A stretch of 64,000 nucleotides of DNA from Campylobacter concisus (lineage in GTDB: Bacteria > Campylobacterota > Campylobacteria > Campylobacterales > Campylobacteraceae), in assembly GCA_002092835.1 (NCBI GenBank), contig LVWL01000020.1:310001-374000 (forward strand), written 5' to 3'. Position numbers and translations under genes: made by a program. The notes below the pieces were generated by a model that was given only the letters and a program-made list of their open reading frames with translations, ran no database searches and was not told where the DNA came from. Shown piece after piece: positions 46,017 through 55,817 of the stretch (the stretch's first letter is position 1; the number at the start of each line of letters is the position of its first letter).

Positions 46017-46580
46017 ATGAAAAAATATATGATGATACATGATGAAAATTTATGCATCGGCTGTCAAGGCTGCTCGGTAGCTTGCAGAAGTGCAAACAAC
46101 GTGCCGAGGGGGCTTTACCGCTTGCAGGTGCATGCGAAGATGAGTGGGACATTTCCAAATTTAAAGACCGACTTTTTACGTCAAAGCTGTGTTATGTGCG
46201 AAGATGCACCTTGTGTTGAGGTTTGCCCAACTGGTGCTAGCTTTAAAACAGCTGATGGCGTTACGCTACTTGATCATAGAATTTGTGTTAGTTGCAAATA
46301 CTGCATCCTAGCCTGTCCATACGACGCTCGTTACGTCTTGCCAAATGGTGAGATAGGCAAATGCACATTTTGCTATGAGAGTAGGCTAGAAGAGGGCAAA
46401 GAGCCAGCTTGCGTTAGCGTCTGCCCTACAAATGCCCTAACTTTTGGCGATGTAAATGATGAAAACTCTAAAATTTCAAAGAAATTAAAAGAGAGCAAAT
46501 ACTACTTGCCAAAAGCGGAGCTAAATACAAAACCTTCACTTGCGATGATCGCAAATACAAAAGGAGCACACCATGAATAA
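46017..46580 (+). CDS. psrB: Polysulfide/thiosulfate reductase iron-sulfur subunit
   Basis: 187-aa ferredoxin-type subunit with four [4Fe-4S] motifs: CIGCQGCSVACRSAN, CVMCEDAPCVEVCPTGA, CVSCKYCILACPYDAR and CTFCYESRLEEGKEPACVSVCPTNA. It passes electrons from PsrC to PsrA. It begins 9 bases after psrA and overlaps psrC by 8 bases. Whether the complex works on polysulfide, thiosulfate or another sulfur compound cannot be told from this subunit. Confidence 0.9.
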   Translation: MKKYMMIHDENLCIGCQGCSVACRSANNVPRGLYRLQVHAKMSGTFPNLKTDFLRQSCVMCEDAPCVEVCPTGASFKTADGVTLLDHRICVSCKYCILACPYDARYVLPNGEIGKCTFCYESRLEEGKEPACVSVCPTNALTFGDVNDENSKISKKLKESKYYLPKAELNTKPSLAMIANTKGAHHE

Positions 46581-47508
46581 CATGTCAGGAAGCCTAGCTC
46601 AATACTCTGAAATTTATTGGGGCTGGCCGATAGCCGTTTATCTATTTTTAGCAGGACTTAGTGCGGGTGCTAGCATCGTTGCTGTGCTCATTTCAAAAAA
46701 ATATGGAAAAGAGAATTATTACTTTAAAGCAGCCGCTCTTATCGCTCCATTAGCGATCGTTCTTGGACTTGCTCTTTTGGTGCTTGATCTTGGCAAGCCG
46801 CTTAGCTTTTACTGGATACTTCTGCTTTACAACTTTGACTCAGTCATGTCAATAGGCGTTGCGCTACTTCTAGTTTATACGCCTCTTAGCGTTATATACG
46901 CAGTTGGCGCATTTAAAAACGAGATCGCAATGCTTAAAATTTCTCTTTTTGACGTGGTTGCAAATTTTGCTAGCAAGCTTTCAAGCCTACTTGAAATTTT
47001 GCTTTTTATCCTAGGCATTGGCGTTGGTGCATATACAGGCTTTTTGCTAAGCGCAGCTCATAAGATCGCACTTTGGAATACATCAGTCTTGCCAGTATTA
47101 TTTTTAGTATCAGGCTTGAGCTGTGCTGGTGCATTTACGTTACTTGTTGGCGTGCTAAAAGATAAGGCAAAAAGGCAAAACGATATTGCACACTATTTAT
47201 TAAAATTTGATTTTTTTGCGATTATTGCCGAGTTTTTGCTCATAGTCGCTCTATTTATGGTTGTAAAAGGTGCAAGCACAAGTGGTGCGGAGAGCGTAGC
47301 AAACGCACTTAGCGTAAATTCTCTTGGGCTAATGTTTTATATTGGCGTCATTGGTTTTGGTATGGCTTTGCCTATCATTTTAGACTTAAGCGTTTTAAAG
47401 GTGTATGATTTTAAACGCGAATTTGCCGTGATCAACGCATTATTCGTAATATGTGGCGTCTTTTTGCTAAGGTGTTACATTGTCTATGCGGGGCAAATTT
47501 TTATTTAA
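46573..47508 (+). CDS. psrC: Polysulfide/thiosulfate reductase membrane anchor (NrfD/PsrC family)
   Basis: 311-aa integral membrane subunit with about eight TM helices that oxidises menaquinol. The N-terminus YSEIYWGWPIAVYLFLAGLSAGA is the NrfD/PsrC hallmark, with GLALLVLDLGKPLSFYW and GIGVGAYTGFLLSA following. Last gene of the psrABC unit; a 90-base gap then leads to a two-component system on the same strand. Confidence 0.9.
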   Translation: MNNMSGSLAQYSEIYWGWPIAVYLFLAGLSAGASIVAVLISKKYGKENYYFKAAALIAPLAIVLGLALLVLDLGKPLSFYWILLLYNFDSVMSIGVALLLVYTPLSVIYAVGAFKNEIAMLKISLFDVVANFASKLSSLLEILLFILGIGVGAYTGFLLSAAHKIALWNTSVLPVLFLVSGLSCAGAFTLLVGVLKDKAKRQNDIAHYLLKFDFFAIIAEFLLIVALFMVVKGASTSGAESVANALSVNSLGLMFYIGVIGFGMALPIILDLSVLKVYDFKREFAVINALFVICGVFLLRCYIVYAGQIFI

Positions 47509-47598
47509 TACTTAAAAAATAATTTTAATTTTGAATTTACCTATTAAGTATTACAATAGATAAAAATCTTATTAAAGTTTGTTTTTTAGGAGAGAGAT

Positions 47599-48267
47599 TT
47601 GAAAATTTTGCTTTTAGAAGATGATTTAGGGTTTCAAGAGAGCGTCTGTGAGTTTTTACAGACGCTTGGTTATGAAGTTACAGCGGTGAGCGATGGTCAA
47701 GAAGCGTGTGATCTGATAGAGAAAAATTTCTATCATCTTTTTATACTTGATATAAAAGTACCTGGCGTAAATGGACATGAGGTTATCAAGTACATAAGAA
47801 GTCTAAATCCAAACGCTCCTATCATGATAACAACATCTTTGGTTGATATAGGTGATATGGCGATTGGCTATGAGCTTGGCTGTAACGAATACCTAAAAAA
47901 GCCATTTGAGCTTGCTGAACTTAAATTTAGAGTAGCTGAGCTTATGAGAAAATACTATGGAACTGACGATAAAAACATAGTAAAGATCAATGACGAGTTT
48001 AGCTTTAATCTAAACAAGCGTGCGCTATTTAAAAACGGCAAAATGGTCGATCTTAGCGCAAAAGAAGTTGCACTTGTTGAGTGTCTAGTTTCGCATCTAA
48101 ATTCTTACGTCAGCATGGAAGAGCTAAGAGATCTTGTCTGGAATGACAAAGATATAGAAGGCGCTGATATCAGAATGCATGTTTTAAAGATAAGAAACAA
48201 AACAACTAGTGACTTTATCACTTCAAAGAGGCGTATAGGCTACAAGATAGATGCACAAGAGCTTTAA
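47599..48267 (+). CDS. OmpR-family response regulator
   Basis: 222 aa. Receiver domain with acidic pair ED at residues 7-8, phospho-acceptor Asp in LFILDIKVPGVNG (about residue 52) and Lys in YLKKPFEL. A winged-helix DNA-binding domain occupies the C-terminal half (LSAKEVALVECLVSH...RRIGYKI). The start is TTG after TTAGGAGAGAG. It overlaps the kinase gene by 17 bases. Its position right after psrABC suggests control of sulfur-compound or alternative-acceptor respiration (inference). Confidence 0.9.
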   Translation: MKILLLEDDLGFQESVCEFLQTLGYEVTAVSDGQEACDLIEKNFYHLFILDIKVPGVNGHEVIKYIRSLNPNAPIMITTSLVDIGDMAIGYELGCNEYLKKPFELAELKFRVAELMRKYYGTDDKNIVKINDEFSFNLNKRALFKNGKMVDLSAKEVALVECLVSHLNSYVSMEELRDLVWNDKDIEGADIRMHVLKIRNKTTSDFITSKRRIGYKIDAQEL

Positions 48268-49357
48268 GATCCAGATCATAGCGACATTTGTCATAATGTC
48301 GCTTTTTTGTTTTCAAAGCTTTGTGATCTTAAATTTAAGTCAAAAAAATAGCACTTCAAAAGCTCTTTTTGGTGCGATGAAGCATGAAACTATTATCAAA
48401 AATTCGTTTTTAAAAAATGAAAATATAACTCCTTCTTTAAAGTATAAATTTGCGATCTATGATGTAAATTTTAATCCAATTATTTCAAATCTCTCCAAGC
48501 AGCCAAGTAACTTTAAATTTGTAACACTTGAAGAAAATGGCTGCTTGTTTTATAAAAGTTTTTTTATAAAGGATAAAACGCCTTATTACATTGTCGTTGA
48601 AAAAGAGCTTGATAATGAAAAAAGCATATTTCTAGCGGCACTTATGCTCCTTGTCATCCTTGTGGCTGTGCTTTTTATCGTCTATTTTTTATATCTAAGC
48701 AGCGTTAAGCCTTATAAAGAGTTTCAAAAGTATATGAACAACTTCTTTAATGACGCCATGCACGAGCTAAAGACCCCACTTGGCGTAGCTGGCATGAACC
48801 TTGAGATGCTTGGGCTTGAAAACAAGTATATAACTCGCATCAAAAACGCCTTAAAACAGATGCAAATAACCTACGAAGATGTCGAGTATTTTATAAAGCG
48901 TGGCTACATAAAATTTCCACTTGAGCGGCTAAATTTAGGCGAATACATAATAGAGCGAGTGAAATTTCTCTCAAGTGTGGCTGAAGTTAAGCACATCGTT
49001 GTAAAGACAAATTTAGCAAGCGATGCATTTACTATGCTAAGCAAGGTCGAAGCTCAGCGCATCATCGATAACACCATCACAAACGCCATAAAATACAGCC
49101 AAAAGGAGAGCGAGATACTAATAAATTTAAGCTTTGAGGATGAGCGCATAAAGCTTAGTGTGCAAGACTTTGGCAAGGGGATAAAGGACGTCAAAAAGGT
49201 CTGGAAGCGCTACGTTAGAGAGGATGAAATCCAAGGCGGCTTTGGCTTAGGGCTAAATATCGTCAGCGAAATTTGCCAAAAACATGACATTTTATACGGC
49301 GTTGATAGCGTCTACGGCGAGGGCAGCACCTTTTATTATAAATTTAAACGAGCTTAA
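48251..49357 (+). CDS. Sensor histidine kinase, partner of the adjacent response regulator
   Basis: 368 aa. TM1 at about residues 8-28, a periplasmic sensor of about 95 residues, TM2 at about 125-150. Dimerisation/H-box NDAMHELKTPLG, N-box DNTITNAIKYS, G1 DFGKGI, G2 GGFGLGLNI. No HAMP or PAS domain is evident. The ligand is unknown; the single Cys in the periplasmic part (ENGCLFYKS) may matter if sulfur species are sensed. Confidence 0.9.
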   Translation: MHKSFKIQIIATFVIMSLFCFQSFVILNLSQKNSTSKALFGAMKHETIIKNSFLKNENITPSLKYKFAIYDVNFNPIISNLSKQPSNFKFVTLEENGCLFYKSFFIKDKTPYYIVVEKELDNEKSIFLAALMLLVILVAVLFIVYFLYLSSVKPYKEFQKYMNNFFNDAMHELKTPLGVAGMNLEMLGLENKYITRIKNALKQMQITYEDVEYFIKRGYIKFPLERLNLGEYIIERVKFLSSVAEVKHIVVKTNLASDAFTMLSKVEAQRIIDNTITNAIKYSQKESEILINLSFEDERIKLSVQDFGKGIKDVKKVWKRYVREDEIQGGFGLGLNIVSEICQKHDILYGVDSVYGEGSTFYYKFKRA

Positions 49358-49406
49358 ATTAAGCATAAAAGCGTAAAATGAAGCCTTAAATTTAGAAGGA
49401 AAAACT

Positions 49407-50417
49407 TTGGATAGAATCGTTGAAATCGAAAAAGTAAGCTTTGAAAATGACTTTGAAGTCTCGCTTAGACCGACCAAATTTGAAGACTACATCGGACAAG
49501 AAAAGATAAAACAAAATTTAGACGTCTTTATAAAAGCAGCCAAAAAGCGAAATGAGTGCCTAGATCACGTGCTATTTTACGGCCCTCCAGGACTTGGTAA
49601 GACGACCCTCGCTCACATCATCGCAAACGAAATGGGCGTAAGTATCAAAATGACCGCAGCGCCGATGATAGAAAAGAGTGGTGATCTAGCGGCGATCCTT
49701 ACAAATTTACAAGAGGGCGACGTGCTTTTTATCGATGAGATCCACCGCCTAAGCCCAGCTATCGAGGAGGTGCTTTACCCTGCGATGGAGGACTTTAGAC
49801 TTGATATTATAATTGGCTCAGGACCAGCTGCTCAGACTATCAAGATAGATCTGCCAAAATTTACGCTTATTGGCGCAACGACGCGTGCTGGCATGATCTC
49901 AGCGCCACTTAGAGATCGCTTTGGGATGGATTTTAGACTGCAGTTTTACACAAGCAGCGAGCTAAGCCGTATCGTACAGATCGCCTCAGCCAAGCTTGGC
50001 AAAGAGTGCGACAAAAACGCCTCGCTTGAGATCGCCAAACGCTCACGTGCCACGCCTAGGATCGCTCTTAGATTATTAAAGCGAATTCGCGACTTTGCCG
50101 AGGTAAATGACGAGCAAATCATCAGCCACGAGCGCGCAAAAGAGGGACTTAACGCACTTGGTGTAAATTCGCTTGGATTTGATGAGATGGATATTAGGTA
50201 TTTAGAAATTTTGATGCAAGCAAGGCGCCGTCCTATGGGGCTGAGCACGATCGCTGCGGCACTTAGTGAGGACGAGGGCACGGTTGAGGATGTCATCGAG
50301 CCATATCTGCTTGCAAATGGCTTTATCGAGCGCACTGCAAAGGGTAGGATCGCGAGTGCGAAGTGCTTTGAGACCTTTAATGTCAAGATTGACATCGAAA
50401 AAGGGCTTTTTGAGTAG
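49407..50417 (+). CDS. ruvB: Holliday junction branch-migration helicase RuvB
   Basis: 336-aa AAA+ motor of RuvAB. N-terminal [16 protein letters not shown], Walker [12 protein letters not shown], Walker [14 protein letters not shown], sensor [11 protein letters not shown], and the C-terminal winged helix with [13 protein letters not shown]. The TTG start at 49407 follows AGAAGGA. Confidence 0.96.
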   Translation: MDRIVEIEKVSFENDFEVSLRPTKFEDYIGQEKIKQNLDVFIKAAKKRNECLDHVLFYGPPGLGKTTLAHIIANEMGVSIKMTAAPMIEKSGDLAAILTNLQEGDVLFIDEIHRLSPAIEEVLYPAMEDFRLDIIIGSGPAAQTIKIDLPKFTLIGATTRAGMISAPLRDRFGMDFRLQFYTSSELSRIVQIASAKLGKECDKNASLEIAKRSRATPRIALRLLKRIRDFAEVNDEQIISHERAKEGLNALGVNSLGFDEMDIRYLEILMQARRRPMGLSTIAAALSEDEGTVEDVIEPYLLANGFIERTAKGRIASAKCFETFNVKIDIEKGLFE

Positions 50418-50440
50418 CAAAATTTAAATTTGGAGCAAAA

Positions 50441-51520
50441 ATGGGCGAGCCACATCTTTGTCCTAGGTGCAAGCAAAGGACGATTTACTTTGATGGGATC
50501 TGCTATGATTGCAGGCAAAAAGAGAAGCTGGAGTTTTATCAAGGTTTAAGCGAGGCTGAGATTAAGCAAAAGTTAAAAAATGTCCTAGCTCACACAGACG
50601 AGATAGGCAAATATGATGAAATTTATAGCGATCTTGTCTATATTTTCTACCTGCACGGCATTTGCGACGAGCAGATAATAAGAGAAGTGACCAAAGAGTG
50701 TGAATACTACCCATTTGAAATTTACAAAAACGCTCCAAGCGACGTGAGAGACGAGCTCATAAATAGTCTAAATGGCGCTGAAAATATCGTAAAAATAAAT
50801 CACATCCTTTGCGCACTTGCATGGCAGGGCGATGAGGTGGTGAGGGAGCTATTTTTTAAGCTCTATAATGCGCCAAAGCCTTGGAAAGCAAAGCTTTACG
50901 TCGATACTGACGCATACGCTCAGGTTGCTGGCTGGAGCTTTGACGAGAGTGGTAAGAGAAGAAACCTAGTTTTTGATAGGTGTTTTACATGTGGGCCAAG
51001 CCAAAACGTAGATGCAAGCATTAAATTTAAAGCACTGAGTGATGAAAAATGTAAATTTTGTAGCGGCGAGATGCTGGAATTTATCATCAAAAAAGAGAGT
51101 CTAAAACGACTTGGCTTAGAGCTTAAAAACGATGCTGTGCTCAAATTTTGCCCAACATGTGTTGGCCTTGTGCAGTATTTTTGCCAAAATGACGGCAATA
51201 GCGTGCAAACAGAGGTAGTGGGCGAGGGCGAGAGTGATGACTATTTAAGAGACGCTGTGGCAACGCTTGATGGGCAAAAATTTGAGCTAGCTAGCGAGGT
51301 TTGCGCTCACTACTCGTATATGATAGATAGCGAAATTTTGCTTGGTGGATATCCGCAGTGGGAGCAAGATGCTGAGTATTTAAAATGTCCAAAATGTAGC
51401 AAAAGCATGAAATATCTAGCACAAATTCCTCTTGGAAGTCTAGTAGATGGCGAGGGAACTATATATGTTCAAATCTGTGATGAGTGTGAGATTATCGGGG
51501 CAAATTTTCAGTGCACGTAA
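50441..51520 (+). CDS. Hypothetical zinc-ribbon protein with C-terminal DUF1963-like region
   Basis: 359 aa, no signal or TM. N-terminal zinc ribbon CPRCKQ...CYDC (about residues 8-27), an internal CFTC...CKFC pair (about 185-209), CPTC near 240, and a C-terminal LLGGYPQWEQDAEYLKCPKC...CDEC segment resembling the DUF1963/YwqG end. Several metal sites suggest a nucleic-acid or protein-binding role, but none is established. It starts 23 bases after ruvB on the same strand. Confidence 0.7.
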   Translation: MGEPHLCPRCKQRTIYFDGICYDCRQKEKLEFYQGLSEAEIKQKLKNVLAHTDEIGKYDEIYSDLVYIFYLHGICDEQIIREVTKECEYYPFEIYKNAPSDVRDELINSLNGAENIVKINHILCALAWQGDEVVRELFFKLYNAPKPWKAKLYVDTDAYAQVAGWSFDESGKRRNLVFDRCFTCGPSQNVDASIKFKALSDEKCKFCSGEMLEFIIKKESLKRLGLELKNDAVLKFCPTCVGLVQYFCQNDGNSVQTEVVGEGESDDYLRDAVATLDGQKFELASEVCAHYSYMIDSEILLGGYPQWEQDAEYLKCPKCSKSMKYLAQIPLGSLVDGEGTIYVQICDECEIIGANFQCT

Positions 51521-51708
51521 AAGGCTAAATTTATATGAGCTTTTGAGCTAGAAATTTTACGTAAAACTATAAATTTATCTAAATTTACTAAGCGCCAGTA
51601 GCATGCTAAAAATGTCAAAAGCCTAGCCACACTTGCTAGCTTTGCAAGCTTGATGGTAAAGAGCTTGAGCAAATTTGGGAAGCAAATGAGCAGCTCTGAT
51701 AAATTTGC

Positions 51709-51714
51709 TATAAT
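51709..51714 (+). promoter_or_regulatory. Putative -10 box upstream of the AI-2E family gene
   Basis: TATAAT preceded by TTTGC (an extended -10 context in epsilonproteobacteria), 22 bases before the ATG at 51737. No -35 box is needed in this group. Confidence 0.45.
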
Positions 51715-51736
51715 TACCCCATTTTAAGGGAGCGAG

Positions 51737-52777
51737 ATGAACAATAGACTATTTTTTGGAATTTTTGTATTTTGTGCTTTGGCTTTGGTGGTCTATCTTT
51801 TTAAACCATATCTACTTGATATTTTTATCGCTGCACTGCTTGCTGTCGCGGTTTCAAATGTCCAAATCGCATTTTTATCGCTCACTAAAAACCGCAAGAC
51901 GCTTTCATCGGCTCTTACCACGTCTGTGCTTCTTTGCTTATTTATCGCCCCACTTCTTTATGCGGTAGTTGAGATCGCAAAATACGCAGCTGGCTTTGAT
52001 ATAAACAATGTCACAAAGACTATCGAATTTATCAAAAATTATGATTTTAGGATGCCTGAGTCGATAAATTTTTTAGAGCCAAAGATAAAAGAATTTATCG
52101 GCGGACTTGATATTAAAATGCTTTTTTCTCAACTTGCGACAAATCTTGCAAGTCTAGGTAAGTTAAGTCTTAAATTTGGCGTTGATATGATCATTATTTT
52201 GGTCTTTTTCTTCTTTTGTAATCTTTATGGCAATGAACTAATAAGCTATCTAAAATATGCACTTCCGCTAAAGCAAGATGACACAGAGTCTATTTTAAGC
52301 GAAGTTGGTAACGTTATGAGCGTGGTCTTTTATTCAACCATTGCAAATATGATAATCCAAGGCTTTTTGTTTGCCATAATAACAAGTTTTTACGGCTATG
52401 ACGGTGTGCTAACTGGCATCTTTTTTAGCTTTGCTTCGCTTATTCCAGTTGTTGGCGGCATTTTGGCATGGGGGCCTATTAGTATCTATGAATTTGCAAA
52501 TGCCAACATAGCAGCAGCGATAACTATCGCAATTTATACGATCGTAGTGATCTCATTTGCAGCTGATACGCTTTTAAAACCACTTGTTATTAAATTTATA
52601 AACTCAAAGCTGGTTAAAATACCAACAAAAATAAATGAACTTCTTATATTCTTTGCGATGCTCGCCGGCATCACGACATTTGGGTTTTGGGGTGTGATCC
52701 TTGGACCAGCGATCGTGACATTTTTTATCTCGACTATCAAACTTTATACGCTTTTAAGAGAGAGAAATTTTGTATAA
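51737..52777 (+). CDS. AI-2E family membrane transporter (UPF0118, YdiK/TqsA-like)
   Basis: 346 aa with about eight TM helices and a central amphipathic region. SLIPVVGGILAWGPISIY and FGFWGVILGPAIVTFF are typical C-terminal family segments. Members include the AI-2 exporter TqsA and Na+/H+ antiporter-like proteins, so the substrate is unknown. A HIT-family gene follows 14 bases downstream. Confidence 0.85.
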   Translation: MNNRLFFGIFVFCALALVVYLFKPYLLDIFIAALLAVAVSNVQIAFLSLTKNRKTLSSALTTSVLLCLFIAPLLYAVVEIAKYAAGFDINNVTKTIEFIKNYDFRMPESINFLEPKIKEFIGGLDIKMLFSQLATNLASLGKLSLKFGVDMIIILVFFFFCNLYGNELISYLKYALPLKQDDTESILSEVGNVMSVVFYSTIANMIIQGFLFAIITSFYGYDGVLTGIFFSFASLIPVVGGILAWGPISIYEFANANIAAAITIAIYTIVVISFAADTLLKPLVIKFINSKLVKIPTKINELLIFFAMLAGITTFGFWGVILGPAIVTFFISTIKLYTLLRERNFV

Positions 52778-52791
52778 AAATAGGAACAAAT

Positions 52792-53163
52792 ATGATCTAT
52801 GAAGATAAATTTATAAAAATCGAGCGTGAAGACAATGAACTTCCTTGGATAAAAATTTTTACCATTAAGCCATTTCGTGAGCTAAGCGATTGTGATGAAG
52901 CGAGTAGGGCAAGACTATTTGAAGCGATGCTTATAAGTGAAAAGGCGATGCTTGAGTTTTATAAACCAACCAAGATAAATATCGCTAGTTTTGGTAACTA
53001 CGTGCCACATGTGCATATTCATGTTATTGCTAGATTTAGTAATGACGCATTTTTCCCAGATAGCGTTTGGGCTAATCCAAAAAGAAAAAGCGAGCTTGCG
53101 TTGCCAGAATTTGATAAATTTGCAAAATTTTTAGAAGAAAAGTTAAGGGCTAGTTTTGAGTAA
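52792..53163 (+). CDS. HIT family nucleotide-binding protein
   Basis: 123 aa with the histidine triad HVHIHVIAR near residue 82. HIT proteins hydrolyse or transfer nucleotidyl groups. I chose the ATG at 52792 (MIYEDKFIKIERED) after AATAGGAAC; the longer open frame upstream is the shadow of the AI-2E gene. Its end overlaps the next TTG start by 8 bases. Confidence 0.88.
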   Translation: MIYEDKFIKIEREDNELPWIKIFTIKPFRELSDCDEASRARLFEAMLISEKAMLEFYKPTKINIASFGNYVPHVHIHVIARFSNDAFFPDSVWANPKRKSELALPEFDKFAKFLEEKLRASFE

Positions 53164-54042
53164 ATACAAAAAATATTTTAATATTTACATCGTTTTAGTC
53201 GTTTTTGCGGTGCTTGGTAGCCTTTTTTATTTTCTTTACAGCTCTTATATGGCTGAAAAGATGCAAAATAATATGCGAGTCTTTTTTGATTACCAGGTAA
53301 AACAGCTTAATAAAAGTATAGATGATGAGAAATTTTCATCAATGGCGATCTCTATCTTGCTTGCTCAAAATGAGTCTATACAGATGTGCTTGCTAGGGCA
53401 AAGCCGCGATGAATGCATAAAAAATATCGAAAATTTAACCAAAACCCTTGGCGCAGCATCGATGTATAATAACATTAAGCTTCACATTTATGATAAAGAT
53501 CTAAAAAGCTATGTAAGGAGTTGGGATCTAAACAGATATGGCGATATGATCGCTAGTAGTAGGTTTTTAGTGCAAGAGTCAAGGCATCAAAACAAGCCCA
53601 TGGTTGGCATCGAGGCGTGGTATGCTGGAACGCATATAAGGCTGTCTCAAACGTAGTACGTGATGGTAAAATTATTGGCAACATTGAGGTTTTATTAAAT
53701 TTTGACTCACTTGGAAATTATTTTAAAAAGCAAGGAATTGATCTATTTGTTCTTTTGGCAAAAGACAAGATGCCATCTCGTAAAAGCATTCCAAGTGATC
53801 AAATTTTAAATGATTATTACATCGAAAATTTAAGCAGTGCAAATTTAAACATAGTAGGTTTTTTGCGTGATATTAATTTTAAAGAATATGAATTTTACAT
53901 TTATAAAACACACTACTTTTGCGTGGTGCCACTAATAGACGCTAGCAACACACAAATAGGCTATTATGTGCTTCATGTAAATACCAATGAAAAAGAGCGA
54001 AATATTTCACAAAATTATTTCGAGTCAGAAGAGCTTTTTTAA
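53156..54042 (+). pseudogene. Double-Cache-type sensor protein, frameshifted as given
   Basis: N-terminal TM (YIVLVVFAVLGSLFYFLYSSY) then a periplasmic Cache-like region: MQNNMRVFFDYQVKQL, YDKDLKSYVRSWD, MVGIEAWYAGTHIR, AVSNVVRDGKIIGNIEVLLNFDSL. The frame breaks at GG 53640-53641; one extra G gives THIRAVSNV and joins the two frames (295 aa). No second TM, HAMP or signalling domain follows, so even repaired it is a sensor without output. The next genes are phage, so a chemoreceptor may have been cut by prophage insertion. TTG start. Confidence 0.7.
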
Positions 54043-54257
54043 TTTAAGCTATTTAATAAAATTTTTATTTGTATTTTAGATAAAAATGGTGGAAGCGAGG
54101 GCTACCATATTTAAAATAGATATACCTATAATATAGGATGATAACAAGTTTATTTATTTTTTAATATCCGTAAAAATATCCGTTTATTTTTTATCATATA
54201 AATTTATAAAATTTAGGAAAATATTATCTACCCTTTTTAATTAAAAAAGGATAATAA
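54043..54257. other. Host-prophage junction with tRNA-3'-end-like sequence
   Basis: No gene. The 15-mer TGGTGGAAGCGAGGG at 54087-54101 reads, on the other strand, as a tRNA 3' end (…CGCTTCC-A-CCA), as expected for a tRNA-Ser acceptor stem, and may be a prophage attachment core. It also lies in an imperfect hairpin (ATGGT...ACCAT, 54086-54108). AGGATAATAA before 54258 serves as the terminase ribosome-binding region. Confidence 0.35.
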
Positions 54258-55817
54258 ATGAACCTATCTCCTGAACTATATCTAAAATTTGCCAAAGATG
54301 TAGAGCCTGAAATTTTTGAAAACAAGACACCTAAATTTCATTTAGAAATAATCCGTTTTATTGACGGTGAAGGTCAGTATAAAGCTATAGCAGTATTTCG
54401 CGGCGCCGGTAAGACCACCCTGCTAAATAAAATTTATGTCTTAAGTCGCCTTTATTTTGCTGCTGAACCTTTTATTATGATAGTCTCGGCCAACGAGGAT
54501 AAAGCGACAGCATTTTTGGAAGCCATCAAAGGGAGTATCGATAAGGCATCGGCTAAAGGTTATGCCATAGCTCGTGGTAAGGCTTGGAATAAAGGATTTA
54601 TTGAGGTTATTATAAATCAAGGCATGAAAGATGAAGATGGCAAAAGTATAGAGAAAAAATGCTACGTAGTATCTCTCTCGGCAGGGCAAGATCCTCGTGG
54701 TATGAATATCGACAACATGCGCCCAACGTTGCTAATCATCGATGATCTGGAGAGTAAAGTCGGCAGATACCCTATCGACTCAAACGCCAACCGCCAAAAG
54801 CTTCGTAGCTGGTTTTATGCCGATTTATTACCTACTTTGCACCCTACACGTGGTAAGGCTGTGATATTGGGTACTATACTACACGAAGATAGTATCCTAA
54901 ACAATATCGTAAATAGTACGGAAGAGATGGATGCCAAACAAGAGTGGATATACATAAAAATTCCAATCATCAAAAATGGTACAAGTTCATGGCCGTCTCG
55001 CTTCCCAATGGATAAAATCAAAAAAATACAAAGCACCCTAGTATCAAAAGGGCTGGCAAATGAATTTTATCAAGAGTATATGTGCGCCGCGATAGATCCG
55101 CAAAAGGCTATCTTTAAGCGTGAGTATTTTAGATATTTTAAGGGTGTTGAGTATAGGACGGATGAACCATTTACGACGATAACGGTAACTGATGGAGTAA
55201 ACAAGCAAGAGTTAAAAATCAGACGAGCAAATAAAATAGAGCTAGAAAATTGTGAAAAAATTTGGCTAAAAGAGTGCCAAATTTATACCGTGTCCGATAT
55301 ATCAAGTGGAAAAGGCAGAGATCAGACCGCCTATGTCACCTTTGCAATTGACAGGCAAAATAGACTTTTTATAATCGACATCACGAGCGGATATTTTACT
55401 CCGTTTGAGCGAAGCTTGCGAGTAATCGAAATTTATCTCACATTTTACCCAATGCGTATCGGCATAGAAAAGGCCGGTATGCAAAATGACTTTTTCTACA
55501 CGATCGACACTATTCAAAAGCTAACTGGTGTAAATTTACCAATAGATCCGCTTAGCCATGGTGGCAACTCTAAGAACAAACGTATCTCAAATTTAGAGCC
55601 CTACTATCGCACTAGACAAATTTATCATAATGCAAGTTTAAACGCTACAGATGAGCTTGAGGCACAGCTGCTAGGGTTTGATCCTGAGACGGAAAGCAAG
55701 AGTGATGATATCATGGATGCAGAAGCTTATATTTTACAGTACATTGCAGGGCGATTTTTTGATGAGAGTTATGATGAAATTTATGATGAATATGCAGAGG
55801 AAGAGAGCTGGGTGTGA
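54258..55817 (+). CDS. Phage terminase large subunit
   Basis: 519-aa DNA-packaging motor. ATPase Walker A FRGAGKTT (47-54), Walker B LLIIDDLE (158-165) and coupling motif ILGTILHEDS. The nuclease half has TVSDISSGKGRDQTAYV (first acidic residue), IGIEKAGMQ and KSDDIMDAEAYI. The enzyme cuts and packages phage DNA at the portal. No small terminase gene is seen upstream; it may be elsewhere or unrecognised. Its stop overlaps a possible 36-aa ORF. Confidence 0.92.
   Translation: MNLSPELYLKFAKDVEPEIFENKTPKFHLEIIRFIDGEGQYKAIAVFRGAGKTTLLNKIYVLSRLYFAAEPFIMIVSANEDKATAFLEAIKGSIDKASAKGYAIARGKAWNKGFIEVIINQGMKDEDGKSIEKKCYVVSLSAGQDPRGMNIDNMRPTLLIIDDLESKVGRYPIDSNANRQKLRSWFYADLLPTLHPTRGKAVILGTILHEDSILNNIVNSTEEMDAKQEWIYIKIPIIKNGTSSWPSRFPMDKIKKIQSTLVSKGLANEFYQEYMCAAIDPQKAIFKREYFRYFKGVEYRTDEPFTTITVTDGVNKQELKIRRANKIELENCEKIWLKECQIYTVSDISSGKGRDQTAYVTFAIDRQNRLFIIDITSGYFTPFERSLRVIEIYLTFYPMRIGIEKAGMQNDFFYTIDTIQKLTGVNLPIDPLSHGGNSKNKRISNLEPYYRTRQIYHNASLNATDELEAQLLGFDPETESKSDDIMDAEAYILQYIAGRFFDESYDEIYDEYAEEESWV

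Noticed and set aside
51521..51736. Remnant gene between the zinc-ribbon and AI-2E genes (short open tail KLDGKELEQIWEANEQL)
   Set aside because: Only about 17 open codons with a stop just upstream; too short to call.
52687..52791. Longer start for the HIT protein
   Set aside because: The extra 35 residues are read in another frame of the AI-2E gene; the ATG at 52792 has its own ribosome-binding site and normal family length.
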